Positions 13,956-15,620 of a stretch of DNA of 15,620 nucleotides are shown here, piece by piece. The notes below the pieces were generated by a model. The model had not been told where the DNA came from. It saw only the letters and a list, made by a program, of their open reading frames with translations, and made no database searches. The position numbers were made by a program, and so were the translations under genes. Each line of letters begins with the position of its first letter. Positions within the stretch are counted from its first letter, which is position 1. This DNA comes from JBEKHI01 sp050012355. Lineage in GTDB: Bacteria; Actinomycetota; Actinomycetes; Streptosporangiales; Streptosporangiaceae. The DNA is taken from positions 1 to 15,620 of the forward strand of contig JBEKHI010000178.1 of NCBI GenBank assembly GCA_050012355.1, written 5' to 3'.

Positions 13956-13974
13956 GCGTGATCAGGGACTTAGC

Positions 13975-14472
13975 TCAGACCGGAACCATGTCGGTTACGT
14001 CACATACGTGACCGCTGTCGTCATCGCGGCCGGGCTGACGCTGCTCAAGGGCGGCGCGCTCAATCGCCGCCGCGGTCGCTGTCCGATCGAGGCCAGACGG
14101 CCGCTCAAGGGTCGCGGTGGCCACCCGGTCCAGCGTGGCACCACCGAGGCTAGCGCCCTCCAGAGCCGCGCCGTCGGTGCCGGCTGGCACCCGCAGGCCG
14201 GGCTCGCGCGGAGCGCCCAGTACCGGCTCGCTCTGCAGCTCGGCGAGCGCGAAGTTGTCGGAGACCTCGCGGAAAACCTGGGAGAGCGGGGTTTCGAGGG
14301 CCGCGCAGATCGCGGCAAGCAGTTCCGAGGACGCTTCCTTCTGGCCGCGCTCTACTTCCGACAGGTAACCAAGGGATACCCGTGCCGACGCCGAGACCTC
14401 GCGCAGGGTGCGACCCTGCCGCATGCGCAGCCGGCGCAGCACGTCACCTAGCAAGTGACGAAGCAGAACCAT
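13975..14472 (-). CDS. clgR: ClgR-type XRE-family regulator of Clp protease genes
   Basis: This 165-residue protein begins MVLLRHLLGDVLRRLRMRQG, then RTLREVSASARVSLGYLSEV and ERGQKEASSELLAAICAALE, the near-invariant ClgR DNA-binding domain (HTH about residues 22-47). Known ClgR proteins activate clpP1P2, clpC and related genes under stress in Streptomyces, Corynebacterium and Mycobacterium, and are themselves Clp substrates. The context agrees: cinA and pgsA lie upstream on the same strand, as with pgsA3 and clgR in M. tuberculosis. AGGAGGGA (14481-14488) gives a strong ribosome site eight bases before ATG 14472. Odd: after the usual LAELQ at about residue 80 there is an 80-residue Ala/Thr/Leu-rich tail ending DVTDMVPV, longer than the roughly 110-residue homologs I recall and without the Ala-Ala end described for Streptomyces ClgR turnover. 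Confidence 0.9.
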   Translation of the reverse strand: MVLLRHLLGDVLRRLRMRQGRTLREVSASARVSLGYLSEVERGQKEASSELLAAICAALETPLSQVFREVSDNFALAELQSEPVLGAPREPGLRVPAGTDGAALEGASLGGATLDRVATATLERPSGLDRTATAAAIERAALEQRQPGRDDDSGHVCDVTDMVPV

Positions 14473-14536
14473 CGTCGCACTCCCTCCTGCGGGTCTCCTA
14501 GTGCCGGGTCCTTCCCGACCTACCCTACGTTGCGGG

Positions 14537-14552
14537 TGGCAATCCGTTGCCA
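14537..14552. promoter_or_regulatory. Palindrome upstream of clgR
   Basis: TGGCAA-tccg-TTGCCA is a perfect dyad with a four-base centre, 65 bases upstream of the clgR start. The spacing and arm length suit a dimeric regulator. Which protein would bind it is unknown. Confidence 0.4.
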
Positions 14553-14570
14553 GCGCCTGCCCACCCCTCC

Positions 14571-14590
14571 ACCGTACCTTTCCTTACGGT
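14571..14590. promoter_or_regulatory. Second dyad in the cinA-clgR gap
   Basis: ACCGTA (14571-14576) and TACGGT (14585-14590) form a dyad around eight bases. An alternative pairing uses CGTACC (14573-14578) and GGTACG (14588-14593). It could be an operator or a small hairpin ending cinA transcripts. Confidence 0.35.
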
Positions 14591-14619
14591 ACGTCCGCGA
14601 GACCTTGCCCCCGCGTGTT

Positions 14620-14630
14620 CGCTCCTGACG
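14620..14630. promoter_or_regulatory. Degenerate ClgR-box-like site
   Basis: CGCTCCTGACG fits CGC-N5-GCG with one mismatch, the core of described ClgR binding sites, and is preceded by GTT as in those sites. It lies between cinA and clgR, where autoregulation is plausible. One mismatch in six fixed bases makes this weak evidence. Confidence 0.25.
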
Positions 14631-14644
14631 TAACGCTGTAATCA

Positions 14645-15145
14645 TCAACTATCTTCCCGCAGCCTCGCGAGCAGGAGCCCCAGCGTACGCTCTACCGTTA
14701 GTCTACGGACCGTGTCCCGGTCTCCCGCCAGTGCGAGAGTGCTTACGACTGTCTCACCTTCTCCGCTGACGGAGATATGTACCGTTCCTGGCGGGTGCCC
14801 GTCGGCGGCGTCTGGTCCGGCCACCCCGGTGGTGGCCGCTCCCCAGGTCGCTCCGAGCCGGTCCCGCACGCCGGCCGCCATCTCGGCCGCCACCTGCCCG
14901 TACACCGGCCCGTGCGCCCGGAGTACCGCTGCGTCCACGCCGAGTAGCCGCACCTTCAGCTCGGTCGCGTAGGACACCACACCGCCGCGGAAGGCGGCCG
15001 ACGAGCCAGGGATATCGGTCAGGGCCGCCGCGACGAGGCCCCCCGTCAGCGACTCCGCGACCGCCACCGTCTGGCCGGCCGCTTGCAAAGCCGCCAGGAC
15101 GCCTACGGCGAGTTCCCGCGCCGTCTCCCCCGCGACACCGGCCAT
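14645..15145 (-). CDS. pncC: CinA C-terminal-domain protein, nicotinamide-nucleotide amidohydrolase (PncC type)
   Basis: This 166-residue stand-alone CinA C-terminal domain has AESLTGG (30-36, catalytic Ser32), IPGSSAAFRGGVVSYATELK (Tyr59, Lys64), RLLGV, TTGVAGP (105-111) and HPPGTVHISV (117-126), all hallmarks of the family. The enzyme deamidates nicotinamide mononucleotide to nicotinate mononucleotide in the cytoplasm, recycling NMN released by NAD-dependent DNA ligase. The N-terminal COG1058 (pyrophosphatase) domain found in some longer CinA proteins is absent, which is usual for PncC. AAGGAG lies four bases before ATG 15145 and almost touches the pgsA stop, nine bases upstream of the start, so the two genes are co-transcribed and probably coupled. 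The gene is often annotated cinA. Confidence 0.93.
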   Translation of the reverse strand: MAGVAGETARELAVGVLAALQAAGQTVAVAESLTGGLVAAALTDIPGSSAAFRGGVVSYATELKVRLLGVDAAVLRAHGPVYGQVAAEMAAGVRDRLGATWGAATTGVAGPDAADGHPPGTVHISVSGEGETVVSTLALAGDRDTVRRLTVERTLGLLLARLREDS

Positions 15146-15154
15146 CAGGCTCCT

Positions 15155-15620
15155 TCAGGTAGCCGGGCTAGCCCGGTGCAAGCGGACCGCCCGGACGACA
15201 TAGTCCGCTCCGGTCACGAGCGTCACCACGACCGCCAGCGCCATAGCGATGTCCCGCACGTAGCCGGGCGGGGCCAGCGAGGCCGGGAGCACGTACAAGC
15301 AGATGGCGATGATTTGCAGCACCGTCTTGAGCTTGCCGCCCTTGCTCGCCGCGATCACACCCGCCTTGATTACCCAGAATCGTAGCGCGGTCACTCCCAG
15401 CTCACGAAAGAGGATCAGCGCCGTCACCCACCAGCCGAGTTCGCCGAGAGCGGACAAGGTGATCAGCGCCGCTCCGGTGAGCGCCTTGTCGGCCAGCGGG
15501 TCCGCGAGCTTGCCGAAGTCGGTGACTAGTCCCCGGCTGCGGGCCAGTTGCCCGTCGAGCAGATCGGTGGCCGAGGCAACCACGAAGATGACCAGCGAGA
15601 CCAGTCGCCACGAGTTGCCC
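15155..15620 (-). CDS. pgsA: CDP-diacylglycerol-glycerol-3-phosphate 3-phosphatidyltransferase, C-terminal part (5' end outside window)
   Basis: The frame is open through the right edge; the visible residues begin ATRWRLVSLVIFVVASATDL. The CDP-alcohol phosphatidyltransferase signature D-x2-D-G-x2-A-R-x8-9-G-x3-D-x3-D is complete: DLLDGQLARSRG then FGKLADPLADK, so the catalytic metal-binding aspartates are all present. Hydrophobic helices follow (LTGAALITLSAL, WVTALILFRELGVTALRFWV, TVLQIIAICLYVLPA, DIAMALAVVVTLV). The enzyme makes phosphatidylglycerophosphate in the inner membrane, the precursor of phosphatidylglycerol and cardiolipin. About 155 residues are visible of a usual 190-210, so the first one or two helices are missing. 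GTG 15583 is an internal valine codon and not the start. Position next to cinA and clgR favours the PgsA/PgsA3 role over a phosphatidylinositol synthase. Confidence 0.92.
   Translation of the reverse strand, partial: GNSWRLVSLVIFVVASATDLLDGQLARSRGLVTDFGKLADPLADKALTGAALITLSALGELGWWVTALILFRELGVTALRFWVIKAGVIAASKGGKLKTVLQIIAICLYVLPASLAPPGYVRDIAMALAVVVTLVTGADYVVRAVRLHRASPAT

Noticed and set aside
13965..13978. GGGACTTAGCTCAG resembles the 5' end and D-arm start of a tRNA.
   Set aside because: No GGTAGAGC continuation, no anticodon stem and no TTC-containing T-arm follow, and the bases are explained by the 3' end of clgR.

Overview
The window is high-GC DNA with long overlapping ORFs, GTG starts, Ala/Arg-rich proteins and ATGA stop/start overlaps, which together suggest an actinobacterium. 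The block pgsA-cinA-clgR on the minus strand at the right edge supports this: in Mycobacterium tuberculosis pgsA3 and clgR are direct neighbours. No phage, insertion sequence, CRISPR, tRNA or rRNA was found.

Layout. Positions 1-2921 carry the C-terminal two thirds of a long Lhr-type helicase, followed by a small TMEM175-family membrane channel (2932-3543). After an AT-rich gap come two tandem paralogous polytopic membrane proteins (3722-5353 and 5374 onward) that look like GT-C-type glycosyltransferases but are not firmly assigned. The second has no stop where its paralog ends and stays open for about 350 more codons, entirely antisense to the next gene. That gene, on the minus strand (6988-8316), is a ROK-family repressor lacking the usual zinc motif. 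It is divergent from a four-gene operon (8464-13085): a lipoprotein sugar-binding protein, two ABC permeases and a cytoplasmic NagZ-like family 3 glycoside hydrolase. The divergent gap holds an 11-bp palindrome where a ROK operator would be expected.

Downstream of the operon are three very GC-rich hairpins in tandem, then a further inverted repeat, an Rrf2 regulator with no cysteines (13454-13903) that may be leaderless, and a perfect 17-bp-stem bidirectional terminator. The minus strand then carries clgR, cinA/pncC and the 3' part of pgsA.

How it works together. The central block reads as one sugar system. The lipoprotein and permeases would import an N-acetylhexosaminide such as a chitobiose or cell-wall disaccharide, powered by a shared ATPase encoded elsewhere. 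The NagZ-like enzyme would cleave it inside the cell, and the ROK protein would control the operon. The right edge is conserved housekeeping: phospholipid synthesis, NMN deamidation and Clp-protease regulation.

No wholly new system is evident. The least expected signal is a short DNA repeat of about 35 bp, present as an inverted pair inside lhr (31/35 match) and as a 20/21 partial copy in the N-terminal linker of the ROK gene. It is read in a different frame or strand each time, so it looks like a DNA-level element tolerated in protein linkers.
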